This document shows positions 22,524 to 34,899 of a stretch of 64,000 bases of DNA, one piece after another. Below the pieces are notes generated by a model, which did not search any database, had not been told where the DNA came from, and worked only from the letters and a program-made list of their open reading frames with translations. Origin of the DNA: Struthidea cinerea (Eukaryota; Chordata; Aves; Passeriformes; Corcoracidae); NCBI GenBank assembly GCA_013397865.1, contig VZTI01004827.1, positions 47,457-111,456 on the forward strand, given 5' to 3'. The position numbers and the translations under genes were made by a program. How positions within the stretch are numbered: the first letter of the stretch is position 1; every line of letters begins with the position of its first letter.

Positions 22524-25500
22524 AGGGGCTTAGGATTTTCTCCTGCCATGACAATATCTTTTTGCACTTTTTTATTTTAAAGATGGGAAAGGTGATGTCT
22601 TCACTGGCCATGGAGAGGTCTCTGGAAAGTGCCAGGGAAAAGCTTTATGAAGTTCTTCTCTCAGTGTATTCTCAAATATCTTTCCAAGTGTGTCTGCGGG
22701 GAGAGGTGAATGGCACAAGGTGCACAAAGAAAGGGAAAGTCAGTCCACACACTTGGTGCCTCTCCAGTCCTGCTGAAAGGCCAGAGGTGTCCTGGCAGGT
22801 GGCTGGATTGCGCCCTTTGACACGGTGCTTGTGAGGATTGCCCAGCTGACACCTGGGCAGGGAAACCCTGGATGAGGATGGACGTGGTAAGTCCATCACT
22901 GTGAGCACCAGGCGACACCAGACATTAAAGGAATGATATTCCTGTCTGGATTTGAAGTAGATTGTTTACCTACCTGACACAGTTGAGCTCTAAGTGTACT
23001 TTTATGGGTGTCTGCTCTCTACTTGGCACTCTAAGCTGGAGTTTTGGCCGAATTCTGTCCATAAGTAGATTCATTGCTGTCATTTGGATTTGTAGTGGCA
23101 GCATTTGCCCATTATTGTGTTATTTTAATTCCCTCAAGAATCTAATGAAAATTAAGTGAAAAAATAAGGCTTTCTGTATTCTATTTTCAGAATGATGGAT
23201 TGATAGAAGGACAGGCGACTTTGACTTGTAGGCTGAAGATTTTATGCATATATACATAACAGATATGGAGACAGAATTTTTCCCTTATGGCAATGGAATG
23301 GTTTTGATAGTCTCCATTAAAATAGATTTGAAAATACCATTTGTTTTATGTTTAAACCTTAAATTAAATTTTTCAATAATAAAGTATGCTTATTATAACC
23401 CAATTCTATCAATCACTGAAATGAACAGCACATGGGTGGGTTCAAGCAAGTAAATAAATGTGTTATTTTATTGCATGTCAGGAAGGTTTATTGGGTAGAA
23501 TTCTTCCCTCTGAACTCGTGGGTTAGAGGTTTAAGCATCATACCAAGGACTTGCAGTGATGCAGAGTGCTGACCCTGCCTCTTAGGGCCTTGGACAGAGG
23601 CTGGTGGCTCAGACAAGGCATAAAAGTGTGTTGCTCTCTGTCCAAGCTATTCCCATGGTCACTTTGAGAAAGTACCTTCAGAGGTGTGGTGTTGGGAGAG
23701 CCATGTGATGTGCTGTGTTCTGCAAGGATATTGTTTGAGTTGTTGCTATGGATCTTCCAGCTGCTGTGTTTGGGGTCATTGTGATTGTTAAACTGATTAT
23801 TTCAATACGTGCTTGGAGAGATGCTGAATGAGAAAGTAGTTTTAGATAAGATTTGGTTCTCTGCTGGAAGCAGGTGTGGGCATGGGGAGCACCTTGCTCC
23901 TTGGTCACTGGTCAAGGCTTTGCAAAATCTTTCCTTTGCACAGTGCAGTAATTGCCTATAGAGAAGGTGTCTCAGTGCTGTAGGACAGGGACCCTTGGAC
24001 TGAACAGGTATGGCTGGGTGACCGTGGACATTTCTGGGTGCTGGGCTCCAACCCTCCATGTCCCAGGGATCCTTTCCAGCATCAAAGCGGCTCTAGGAAG
24101 GAGGCACAGGCACTGTTGTACACCCGTGTTTCTGTGCTTGATGCCGTACCAGGCAGCAACCCGTTTTCCTTCATGTCCCAGATGTTTATGGAGCACAGAG
24201 AGTGCCCAAAGCTGGCTGCAGCTGCTGGGTGCAGATGTGGGATGGGAAACATCCCTCTGTTGTGTCCTTCACTCCCACACTTGCTCTGCACATGGAGTCT
24301 TGCTGTCCTTACCCAGCTTGGCCTGCCCTGCATATCCTGGCAGCTCCGGACACATGGCTCCTGGCACGGAACATCCCCGTGCCTGCATCACTGCGCTCGT
24401 GGCTCATGGGCAGAGGGTGCAGGTCACGGAGCACAGCTCCCAGTAACTTGGAGCTGGGAGCCTGTGTTCCTGTGTTCTTTTCCACTGGGCCCCCCGAGCA
24501 CTCTCTGAGAGGAGACCCGAATAAATCACATTACAGTAGCCTGAAGAAGAGGTCACAAATCTTTTTGAAGAGGAAAAAAGCCACTTCTGGCCACTGCTGA
24601 AACATGAACTTCCACATGTATCCTGTTAGAAAAAATGAATTCCATGTTGGGAAACTTATCGACATGTTTGGGCATAGCTCATAGACAGGGAGAGCTACTA
24701 ACACTCCAGTGACACCTTCCAGATGTTCTCCCCTCAATAATTAACCATCTGCTCCAGGCTGGCTTGCTGTTCCCTGGACATCCCAGGCAGGCGGGATGAC
24801 AGCCGCTGAAGGCCACTGACAGGTTTGGCAGAGATGGAAATATTCTGGCAAGTTGAATAAATTCTGAGTGTTCTGGGTTATCCGTCACTAATGTGGCTCA
24901 AAAGAAAGAGCAGGGACGGAGTTCAGAGCTCGCCTCTTGTTCAGACACAGTGAGGACATCCTCCCTCCACCCTCTCCTGGGGAAAGCAGACTCTCCTGCC
25001 CAGGTTGTGTTCTTCCAGCCCCCACGGATCACCATGTGGAGTGTGCACACCATGGTAACAGCTGTTGGAGGTGTTGATGTAGCAGATCATCAACTACCAT
25101 GAGCATCACGTAGAGGAAAATGGCTATGACAGGTTGAAGTCTGTTCCCAAATTACTGGAAAGCATGAGAAGGTGAGAGGTGCTCCCCACCAGTTGTTTTA
25201 GCAGAGCAGGTTGGTCCCAGTGCATGGGGGTTAATTCAAGATCTCCAGCCTGCAGTTCCCAGGCCCTGCTCCCTTCAGCACCCGAGGTGTCTGTCCCACT
25301 GCCAGCCCACCCAGCCAGCACATTCACAGGGCCCCAGTCACTGCCGCCTCTAGGGACAAGCAGAAAGTTAAATAAGTATTTTTCCCAGAAAGGCAAAGTA
25401 GAAGAAAGATGTGTTTCTGCAATGACAGGTGAAATCTCTTTGTACAGATGCTTTGGAGATGAAATGCACAAAGCAGAGCTCGCACAGGTCTTTTGTTTTA

Positions 25501-25703
25501 CAGAACGTGCAAAAGCTCTGCAAGCATCTGCAGCAAAGCCCACAGAAGGGCTTGCCTTGTCTGTGTGAACAGCGCTGAGGAAAAGGGGGTTATCAGTTCA
25601 AACCGAACAAGATAATCGCTAATCTGGGTTGGCAATTCTTGCCCTCTCCCCAGTTTTTTGTCCCTTGGGGAGTAAGAGAACTGAGAAGAACAGAACTTAG
25701 TTT

Positions 25704-25740
25704 AAAAAAAAAGGAAAAAAAAGGAAAAAAAAGAAAAAAG
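25704..25740. repeat. A-rich low-complexity tract (A8GG units)
   Basis: Three blocks of eight or more A are separated by GG or G, a short imperfect microsatellite. No retroposed gene sequence was recognised upstream, so it does not look like the poly(A) tail of a processed pseudogene. Confidence 0.85.
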
Positions 25741-26477
25741 ACAAGATTCAGATTAACTGAAAACCTTCAGATCAGGAATATTCAACAAACATGAAATTTT
25801 TGGTGTGCAAAATTCTTTAGATTACCGTAATTGGGTTTGGGTTTTGCTGTTTGTGACTTGAGACTTATGATGTCATTTCATGTTTATCTGTGAAGGGACC
25901 TGGGTATAACATCATGTGAACATGACCAAGTGTGATGGAATGCCAAAAGCTAAAGAGAAACAGATGAGTTCTGGGCTGGATACCTGCTTTACCCTCATAT
26001 CTAATAAGGAAAAAACTGGGATATGGAAACAGGGTGAACAGTAAGAAGAGAAAAAAATTTGGCACGTCTTTTGTTGAAATTCAATCCTCCCCCTCCCTAG
26101 TATGCCCAGAAACCATCTGCAAACTTTTCAATCATTTTTTAGGATACAGTGAATTTTATCATAATTTTGTCAACCAAAACCATATGTGCTTTTTCTATTG
26201 ACAACATAGAATAACAAAATCATATTTGTTCAGACCACAAGGCAGGTAATAAATAACTGTGGACACACTGCTACAACTTAGTGGTTTTTTTTTTTTAAAG
26301 TATTGAATATTACCAAAAAATTTAATTTGGGAGGTAAAGTAAACTTCTGAAGAGAAAACCATCTGAGAGAAAGCTTGTGGCTCAATAACTTTCACCTTCC
26401 TGTTAGACTGATTCTAGCTCAGTGTCCTGAGGCCATAACAAAATGAGCTCTTCCCCCACCTGCCCACAGCCTTCCCT

Positions 26478-26525
26478 GGTTATCCATCCACTCGGTTATC
26501 CATCCACTCGGTTATCCATGCACGT
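26478..26525. repeat. 16-base tandem repeat, three units
   Basis: GGTTATCCATCCACTC occurs twice without change (26478-26493 and 26494-26509), followed by a diverged unit GGTTATCCATGCACGT. Identity of the first two units suggests a recent or still variable array. Confidence 0.92.
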
Positions 26526-26765
26526 GGTTTTCTGTGCACATGCAAACTCCCAGCCCTGGTCCCAGTGTGTTCCCTTCCATGCTCCAGCACCGTTTTGCTC
26601 GGCTGTCTGCCCATTGCTCTGAGAAGTTTGGACCTGTGAGGTAAAAAGATGAAATGTGAATTAAGGTAATTTAGAATACGCTTCCTCCTAATACACCATC
26701 TCTCCTTACTGATATTAGACAAGTTAATCTTTCAGGTTTGACCAAATACTGCCAGAATCATGCAC
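26526..26765. other. Unique spacer
   Basis: Short unique sequence between the tandem repeat and CR1 copy 5. No gene is seen. Confidence 0.5.
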
Positions 26766-26979
26766 AAATTCTTCCCCGAGAGGGTGGTGAGGCCCTGGCA
26801 CAGGGTGCCCAGAGAAGCTGTGGCTGCCCCATCCCTGGAAGTGTCCAAGGCCAGGTTGGACGGGGCTTGGAGAAACCTGGGATAGCAGAAGGTGTCCCTG
26901 CCCATGGCAGGGGGTGGGATGGAATGGGCTTTCAGGTCCCTTCCTTCCTAAACCATTCTGGGATTCTGGGATTCTATGA
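26766..26979 (+). mobile_element. CR1: CR1 LINE 3' fragment (copy 5)
   Basis: The fragment runs from AATTCTTCCCCGAGAGGGTG to ATTCTGGGATTCTGGGATTC and an ATTCTATG octamer at about 26971-26978. Block order matches the other copies. It is 5'-truncated and non-coding. Its clean 3' octamers suggest a fairly young copy. Confidence 0.95.
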
Positions 26980-28083
26980 AAAATCTTTACTCTAGGGCAT
27001 CAGAATAGTCCTGCCCCAGGCTGGCTTTGCTGACAAGCAACATTTGCTCATTCTCTGGGTCTAAAAATTGGAAAAAATAGGAATGCAAGGAACTACCTAA
27101 AGCACTTTAGAGAAGTCAGCCCTTTTTGTGGAGTGGGTTCAGCTTCTAATCACCAAACTCCAACAGGGAATATGACACAGATATGGTAACAGTTAGCCAC
27201 TGGAAGAAGTTCCCAGTAAAGCTGGTGAACTCATTGTCTCAGACTGTCTACAACTTGGACAGGGAACTTGCCTGATGGGTGCTTTAACGAGACTTTGAGC
27301 ATAAAGGATGAACATTATTACAGTGGGTTACACTGACGTTTGGGTCAAATGAGTTAAAGAAAACATATCAGTGAACTCATGTAGACAAACATATGGTTTG
27401 AATATGATTCCATATATTACATTAATAAACATGCAATTGACATGGTGTTAGCAGTGATAAACAGCCATAGGTTTTTATGGCAATGCCTCATTAAGATTCA
27501 CCTGGGGACATGGTTGGATCTCCACCACTTGACTTTGCGCTCTCCTCACTGTATCTGTTTTAGTGCAGCACCTCCTCACTCCTTGTCCTTAACCACAGCA
27601 TCGGGCTCTGCCAGGTTGTTTTCATTCTTTCTCCATAGCAATGAGATAAACAGAAAGACAGAAACCTTGGGCTGAAGAATTTACCCATAAAGCTCTGCTT
27701 ATCTGTAGTAATAATACCCCAACACTTCAGCTGGGTTGTGGCCTAGGGGTGATCAAGGAAGACATGAAGTTCACCTCGAACTTTTCCAATCTAAAGGACT
27801 CAGTGGTAAAGGAGGAAAATCATACAATTTGTCAGCAATGATGATAAAATAATTAATAGACTTAGCAGGTCATTAAAGCCTTCCTTCTAAGTTCTTGATG
27901 ATCTTAACAAATAATCAATTAAAGCCCTCTGCGATTAGCAAGCGTTACTATTCCTGTTTTATGGATTAGGTGACTGAGGTACAAAGGGATTAAATCCTCA
28001 GCCCTGTATCTTCCACCCAGGTCAGGGTCCTCCTGCCCCAAACCCTTGGACACCCGTGGATGTACCAGCACACAACAAATGTA
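26980..28083. other. Non-coding sequence, no gene seen
   Basis: Unique AT-rich sequence with no repeat, RNA or exon recognised. Confidence 0.5.
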
Positions 28084-28140
28084 GGACTGGATGGTCTTGA
28101 AGGACTGGATTGGTCTCTTCCAGCCTTGATGATTCAGTGA
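28084..28140 (+). mobile_element. CR1: Old CR1 LINE 3' scrap
   Basis: AGGACTGGATGGTCTTGAAG followed by GGTCTCTTCCAGCCTTGATG and ATTCAGTGA matches the 3' end of an older CR1 type (GATGGTCTC...CTTCCAACCT...GATTCTGTGA). Only the last 55-60 bases are recognisable. It differs clearly from the ten younger copies. Confidence 0.75.
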
Positions 28141-29390
28141 AGTCACAAGAGCAGGTCCTGAGCACTTTTGAGGATGACACATGGGAGAGAGTTGTTGGGC
28201 AGCCAAGCTCTTTGGAGTCTGTTCCTTTATCCATTAGTTATCACCTTCATCAAGATCAAATGGGACCCATTGGGTCACTGGAGCCATCACTGTGCAGGGG
28301 CTTCGGTCCCAGCAGTGAAAGTCTCTGGCCTTGGGAGTGTGACTGCTCGGGAGTCTTGGGAATGGTCTGACTGGGAAGTTTCCTTAACAGAAACCACAAA
28401 ACCTACAAACAGAGGAGGTGAAATGTCTCACCAGAATTAGTGATTAGTGACTGGCTTCACCTCTCTTAAATCTTGAGACCTGGTGTAACCATTAAGGAAA
28501 CCAGCTTTTCCTTGGGAGCACCTGGGAGGTCCCTTCACTGAGCAGAAGGTGCAGATACCACTTTTCAGCAGGGACCTCTTGAGCTGTGGCTGTTGCTGGG
28601 GAGGTGAGAGCTGGGCTTTCCTCCCATCCTACCCCAAAGTGTCAGCCCAGGGACAGCTGTTGGAAGAGGGTTGGTGGTGGTGACAGGGAATGGTGGGGAG
28701 TGGGTTTGAGAGGCGTGGAGTCCAAAAGTGGCTGTCCCCTCTGGCTGCAGGGTGTCCGAGGTGGCCAAACATTGGGTGGTGAATGTGTGTGCTGAGGTGG
28801 TGAGAGACAAGTCACCTGTGTACCCTGGTCCTCTCCCACTGTCACCAGTGGCAAACAGATGTTGTGCTTTGCTTGTGGCCATTGTTGTGTCACTCTGCAT
28901 CTCTGGGGCTGGGCCAGGGGTGCCACCACCCTGCCAAGGGGCTCAGCTGGGACCTGAGAGTCCCGCCAGGCCCCTCACCCTGAGGACCTTGTGGTGCCAA
29001 TGCACCTCCTGGCCTGAGCTATGCATCCGACTGGAGACCCTCTCACCTCCTGGGCTCCCCCAAACCACAGGTGGGCCCAGCGTTCAACCTCCTGCACAGC
29101 TGCTCCAGGGACTGAACCTGCTCATTGAACTTTTCATCACACAAGGGGTTGTTCAATATGTGCTTTAGTAGCAAATTCAGGAGATTTAGGGGAAATGTGG
29201 CAACTGCTGGACTTAGGAAAGATGCATTGGAAATATCCAAAGGTTTTATATTCCTAATGCAGTAGAAATGAGGTTTTGCATGTTTTTTCTCTTCCAACAG
29301 ACGCTCTGTTTTCCATCCCTTTTGCTGTTTTCTAGCAGAAGTTCTGCCTCCTCCTTTATGCGGAAATGAAGGACAGTGCTTGCCCTATTA
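28141..29390. other. Non-coding sequence, no gene seen
   Basis: Includes a GC-richer stretch, about 28560-29130, in which several frames are open at once (up to 146 codons at 28728-29168). No domain is recognised and frames on both strands overlap, so they are judged accidental. Confidence 0.45.
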
Positions 29391-29790
29391 CTGAAATACG
29401 GGCCATTTTCTTAGAAATCCTCAAATTTCAAGACAAAGCACCTGTGCCCAGGTTTCCTTTCGGGCAAATGGCAATCAAGAACACATAGTCTGTTTTGCAG
29501 TGAAAATTAGACTATTTTTATCTCTGAGGAGCTCTCATTAACACCTAATTTCCAGGTAAAGGAACCACTTATTTTTCCTTCCTTTCTGAACACCGAATGA
29601 GGCGTATTTCATAACTGTGTTCTGTAATGTGCTCAAACCTGCAGGATCCACAACTCCTTTCATAACTCACCGTGCCGATCTCTTTGTCTGGGTTGTAAAT
29701 TCAAGCAGTTGCTACCAGCCTCCTTTTTTCTCTTCAATATTTTAATATTGCATCTAATATTTAACAAGCATAGAAACGATGAAAATGCTA
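29391..29790. promoter_or_regulatory. Candidate conserved non-coding element
   Basis: Repeat-free complex sequence in which short TAAT and TATTTTTAT-type motifs alternate with GC-containing words, for example ACCTAATTTCC near 29541 and AATATTTTAATATTGC near 29735. No credible open frame. Call is by overall look only. Confidence 0.25.
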
Positions 29791-30379
29791 CAGAATGTGT
29801 GACATAGGACTGTGAATTGGGTTGAGGCTGCTAAAAATCCTTGTTTTTTGCAGAGACTGGTGTTGCTTTTGTCTTGGTTTGTTTTTAAACCAAACCAGAA
29901 ACCACTCCAAGAGCACTAAAGGGAATCTAAGAGGCAAAATGCTTCGCAGGTCTGGGTGCTAATAATCACAAGAACCCTGTTCTCAGTACACTTTAAAGAA
30001 AAACAAGATTAGGGTTTCTTTCACAGCTGCCTCAGTTTGGAGGCCAGAGCTTTAAAAAAGGCACCTTCTGCCTTCCAAAACCAGAAGGCAATTCCATTGG
30101 GGCAGCTCCTCCATGCAAGCAGGGTGAGGGCCAGGAAGGGAAGCTGAGTTGGAGAAAGTGCTACTTAAAGTAAATGCTAATGATTTAAAATGTTATTCCT
30201 TCTGTGCTTTTAGAGACAAGGAAAAAAAGTAAAAAAAAAGAAAGAGTAATAAAGGCTTCCAGCCTGTACCTCATCTCCAGTCACTCCCGTGAAATTCCCA
30301 AGAGAGCATCCAGGCTCCCCTCTCCCCCTCTTTAAAAATGGTGGACCTGGAACCACTTACAAGAGAGGCTTAATAAGTG
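29791..30379. other. Non-coding sequence, no gene seen
   Basis: Unique sequence with an A-rich patch at about 30220-30250. Nothing else is recognised. Confidence 0.45.
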
Positions 30380-30650
30380 GCAAATGTGTTTTATATTTTG
30401 TATCTTGTTAAGTGAAAAAAGATGGATTCTCACAAGTAGTCTCCTGGTGCAGATTTGAGTGGTCTGTGCATGCAAATGTTGTGATGCTTCGGCTGCCAGC
30501 ATCCCGCTCCAGTCCCCCTTGGCCACTTAAAATCCCACCCCCAGAGCGAGCTGAGATGAAATTGCTTCATTTGTACAATGGATCTGCAGATCTGGGGAGC
30601 TTGTTTCTATCTGATTTGCTGATAATTTACTCCTCATTTGATTTTTTTTT
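30380..30650. promoter_or_regulatory. Candidate regulatory element with octamer and NKX2-type motifs
   Basis: A perfect octamer ATGCAAAT (30470-30477), the POU-factor site, lies about 45 bases upstream of CCACTTAA (30523-30530), a classical NKX2-type site. The surrounding sequence is complex and repeat-free. Each motif could occur by chance; the pair in a short stretch makes it a reasonable candidate. Confidence 0.33.
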
Positions 30651-31570
30651 CCTTTTCTTTTCCCCCCACCTTGGAAAGGAAACAGTGTCTCGGCTCACAT
30701 CTCTTCCCTGAGGAGGGAGGAATTGTTTCACTGGGCTGAGAGGATGATTGAAAGCAACTGAAAAATATTAAAAAAGACCTACACAAAGATGAAACATTTT
30801 TTAGAGGACAAGAAAACCCCTTTACATCTGAAAACTGATAGTAAAATTTTTAATTTATGCTCCTAATTGCTGAAAAATCTGCTAGAAAAATCCACAGTGC
30901 CTTTGTGAAGGTGTGTGTTGAACAGCGAGACATGTTCCCCCTCAGATAATAATTTTTATGACCTTTTGGTGCAAGATAGTGCTGTGCTCACTGTCGGCTT
31001 TCACTAGTCAGTGGTGAGGAAACGCCTTCTATTTGTCTTTGATCCAGAGATCTGGATTGCTAAACCTGATGGCCACAATTAAAGACAGTCCTGCTGCAAA
31101 CCTGACCTCTGCCTGCTCTCAGCTTCATGTAAACTTTTCAATATGGATGTAATTTTGTATTAAATTACCCGTGCTTTATTGCTTTTTAGCACAGCGCTGT
31201 CCTGTTGCCTTTGAAAAATCTAGAGAGTAACAAAAAAGAAAACTTGCAGTGCATCTGCTCAATTATGTAATTATAGACTTGTTTTCCTGCATTTAGGAGC
31301 CTTTTTGGAGTCTGTCGGAAAGCTGTGATACTTGTGGTGGATTGGTTTGCTGTGTCCTCGGAGCACATCCAGAATAAAACATGGAACTGCAGTCGAGGGT
31401 TTGCTGTCCTGAAGAGCTTGTGTTGACACGTGCCCTGTTTTCAGGGCAGTCCAATGGGCTGTGAGATTTTTCCCCCAGACCCTAAACACAACATCAGCCT
31501 ACAGTTCTCACTCTGTAGTCGTGTGGACCTGTTTGAATGAGGACTAAACTCCTCAGCTTTAGGAGATTGT
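30651..31570. other. Non-coding sequence, no gene seen
   Basis: Unique AT-rich sequence. No repeat family or exon is recognised. Confidence 0.5.
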
Positions 31571-31620
31571 GGGAATCACACACAAAGATTGGAAGGGACT
31601 AGGAGGCATCAACTGAACTC
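31571..31620 (-). mobile_element. CR1: Old CR1 LINE 3' scrap, minus strand
   Basis: GGAATCACACACAAAGATTG followed by GAAGGGACTAGGAGGCATCA resembles the reverse complement of an old CR1 3' end (GAATCACAGAAT...TTGGAAGGGACCT...ATC). About 50 bases are recognisable. It is the only CR1-like piece seen on the minus strand. Confidence 0.65.
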
Positions 31621-32353
31621 CCATCACTTCTAAAAAGAAAAGAGAAGTGGAATTTAGTAGCCAGGAGACTCTGGGCTCCTGTTAGTTCGTGCCAGCAGCT
31701 CCTGTGTCAGTGCCAGTGCCCCCAGTGAGCTCCTCCCTTGCTGCACAACCACTCAGGCACTAAAGTGAATAAATAACCAGATATCAAAACATGTCACCCA
31801 AGGGAGGTAAATGTGATTTATTAGAGACTTAAAATATAAAATTATAAGATTAAAAATGAATCCAACAGGTGCAGTAATAAAAGAAGAGTTAAAGGTGTTT
31901 GCAGCCTAATCTGGTTGTAGCTGTTGCCGTCTCTGGCGCTGCCTCACCTTCATCCTCTTCTCCTTTAAATGCAAATGCAGCTTTACCCAACTATTCATTT
32001 ATTTATCGCTTTTTTGAGGCTAAAAAATGGCACTCACTGGAAAAAAACACACAGTGCATGTAATTCTAGGAACTTTGATGCAAAAATGGGACTGTAGACC
32101 ATCAGGCAACTGATGGGAGTAGGTTTTGTCTCTTGCCTGGCTTTTCTTGTCTATTTCTCAGTAAAGCTCTGACTGAATCCTAGCGCGAAGGCGCTTCTTG
32201 AAGTGTCCCGTCCCCATGGATGCACGTGGTTCCCCTTCCCACAGCGTGTTCCAGAGCAGTAACCGCAGTGTGGGATCAGGGCCGAGGCTGCAATCTTCCC
32301 ATGCTACGCCCTGGGGGCAAAGAACAGAAAGCTAATTAATTGTCCCAAGAAGG
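31621..32353. other. Non-coding sequence, no gene seen
   Basis: Unique sequence. A perfect octamer ATGCAAAT lies at 31969-31976. No gene is recognised. Confidence 0.45.
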
Positions 32354-32480
32354 GTGGCTGCCCCATCCCTGGAAGTGCCAGGCCAGGCTGGACGGGATTT
32401 GAAGGTGTCCCTGCCCAGGGCAGGGGGTGGGACGGGATGAACTTTGAGGTCCCTTGCAACCCAAACCATGCTGGGATTAT
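32354..32480 (+). mobile_element. CR1: CR1 LINE 3' fragment (copy 6, internally deleted)
   Basis: A short fragment from GGTGGCTGCCCCATCCCTGG to AACCATGCTGGGATTA. The GGCTTGGAGCAACCTGGGAT block is missing, so GGACGGGATTTG joins directly to GAAGGTGTCCCTGCC. The break lies within the repeat and reflects decay or deletion after insertion. Confidence 0.92.
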
Positions 32481-34899
32481 CTGCTTATGCTGAGGAACAA
32501 GAGATGTTTGAAAAAAGCAACACTCACCCATTTTTGCTCAGCTAAAAATGATGTAGTGAGGAAATGGAATTTTTCACCTAAATATCTGTCTTGATTGAAA
32601 ATCTTGGACTTTTAACATGAAAAACAGCAACTAATTTTTGAAAGCAGATTTTTTTTTTAAGTTTTTTATTTTTGATTAAACTGAGTCAAACAATTCTTTG
32701 TGGAAATGGACTGGGCTGGGTTTATTTCCCACACAAAAAAGGGAGAAAACATTTTGTGACAAGCTTTAATCAAAAGGCAGTTAAGGGGATGTTTTCTCAT
32801 GTGGATTCCATTTCCTGGGATGCTGAGCCCAGGACCTGAGCTGTCTGGGTTTTCATCCAGAGCATTTGCTCTGTAGCGAAGAGGGAAACGCTGGGGCATT
32901 TTCAAGAGCAAAATCTGCAAGCAGCTTGGTGGGTGCAGTGTGAGCCTTCCTGGGGAGCTGTGGGGCTGCAGAGAGGAAGGAGCTGTTTCTCATCTTGATT
33001 CCCTATAATTAGAAAGTGTATGAGGTTATTTTGTTGGGTTTTTTAAATTGTTGTCATTAACAACTATAATTCTGGATTTTTAAAATATTATTTTAGTGTT
33101 ACCAGAACTGTCCACTCCATTTTTGCATCTATCTGTGCTCTGCTTGGCATGTTCAGTGTCAGGGAGTCCCCAAGTTTAATTTGCATTTGTGGAAAGAAAT
33201 TCCCCTGATTGGTTTCCAATGCATCACCTTTTAATTTCATGGAGGATGCCCAGGTACTCCTGTTATGAGATGGCCCAGAAGCAGCTGATCTACCCCCTGT
33301 AGGCTGTTCATTATCTTACCGCTGTTGCTATGTCTCCTCTTATTTATTGCCTAGTTAAGACTAGAAAAAAAAATCTTTCACTCTGGTCATACAAGAGATT
33401 TTCCATATCCCTGATCATTCCTGGCAGTTTGCTGTGAATCATCTCTAATCGTGCAATATTATTTTGGAAGTAGGATGGTCACTACTGTACATTGCAGCTG
33501 AAAATACTCCATTGCCATGTGTTACATGTTATTTTCCTGTATTACTTGTCATCCTCATGCACTGTTTCCTCTCTCTCCCTTGTGAACCTTAGGTTTGCTG
33601 CTTTGCAGTCCTGGAAGCTTCTTCTCACTCAAGGACTTGGGCTGCTTCTCCTTTCTTCATTACATCTTCTAAAATAATTGGGGTGGCCACGCCTCCTGTG
33701 TGCGCAGCAGCAGCATGCCAGAAGGTCCGAGCAGTCACTGCTCACCCATGGGCTGGACACATAAGAGGAGGAGGATTTAAGGCAATGTTCTTTCCCCATC
33801 TTGCTCCCAATTTGAGCTGCCCCAGGGCTACACGGCCACCAGCATCCGTGATGGTGACAAGGGAAGTCTGCTGTTGGTGCTGATTTCTCTGGAGAGCTTT
33901 GGAGAGCCCTGTGTGGGATTACTCCTCGTTTGCACCACTGTGTTCCTTTGTTGTTATTGCATCTCTTTTTTTGTGTCCTCCTGTGTGCAGGTGGAAAAGG
34001 AAAGGGAAAGGAAAAGGGCTGGGTTTTAAGGCAACACATAGATAGGTCGAAGTTAATAAATTTCCACTATGTGTGGATGGGATGGGGCTGCAGGCTCAGG
34101 CCCTGCACGTGGCTCTGCCTGCCCAGTGCCCACCAGGATCCCGGCAGGTTCCCACCAGATGCCCCTGTGAGGGTGGCTCTGCTGGCGACACCAGGAAGGC
34201 TGCTGGGGACTGGGTGCTGGAGCTGTTTCCCTGGATTGCCAAACAGGGCAGTTTTGTAATTATGCCAATTGCCTGATTTGTTCTGAAGTTCATTGATTTT
34301 TTGGGGTTTTGTGTTGTCACGTTTGTCTTTTTTTTTTAATTAATCTTTCAAATAGGTGTAAAACCCAGCATAAAAATTGCAGTTATGTAGTGAAAATTGG
34401 GTAACATGGAATACAAATTACCAGTTTTTATCAGGAAGCAAAATTTTTCTTCTTTGGTTTGCATAATTTTTGGTCTGAGCTGAGTGGTTGAGGCTGAGAT
34501 GTCTGTTTGATATTTAGGGAAAGATTTGATGCTTTAATAAGGGAATCCTCTGCCTCCCTCATCCATCATTCGTCATCCTCATCCATCCAAACCCCACTGT
34601 AAATTTGTTAGAGCCTTTTTCATATTCAGGGCTTGTATAAATAATGGCTGTTGTGAATGGAAGAAGGAAATGGAAATTTTCTTGTTTTTGTTCTGTCTCT
34701 GGTCATAGCTGTGGAAATGTTTAGTGGGTTTTTGCTTTCAGTGTTGCCCCTTATTGTGGTCACCACTTGTCCAGACCCCGAGTTTGTGAGCCTTGCTCTA
34801 ATATCTATATAATATATGTATGAAACTGCCTGTGCTCGTTACTGCGCGCTTTTATCCCGCTCCATCGTGTCTTCCTCCTTCTCTCTGCTATCTTAGGGA
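32481..34899. other. Non-coding sequence, no gene seen
   Basis: Unique sequence with T-rich patches (about 32649-32675, 34325-34340) and a purine patch at 33993-34018. Open frames near 33629-34039 (136 codons) show no domain. Nothing else is recognised. Confidence 0.5.

Larger units (their letters stand above)
21661..26477. other. Non-coding sequence, no gene seen
   Basis: Nearly 5 kb without a CR1 copy that I can recognise. Apart from a 16-base tandem repeat (22492-22523) and an A-rich tract (25704-25740) it is unique. Open frames of up to 164 codons near 23952-24600 overlap in three frames in GC-richer DNA and show no domain. Confidence 0.5.

Noticed and set aside
25704..25740. Poly-A tail of a processed pseudogene
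   Set aside because: No retroposed coding sequence is recognisable upstream, and the tract is built of A8GG units.
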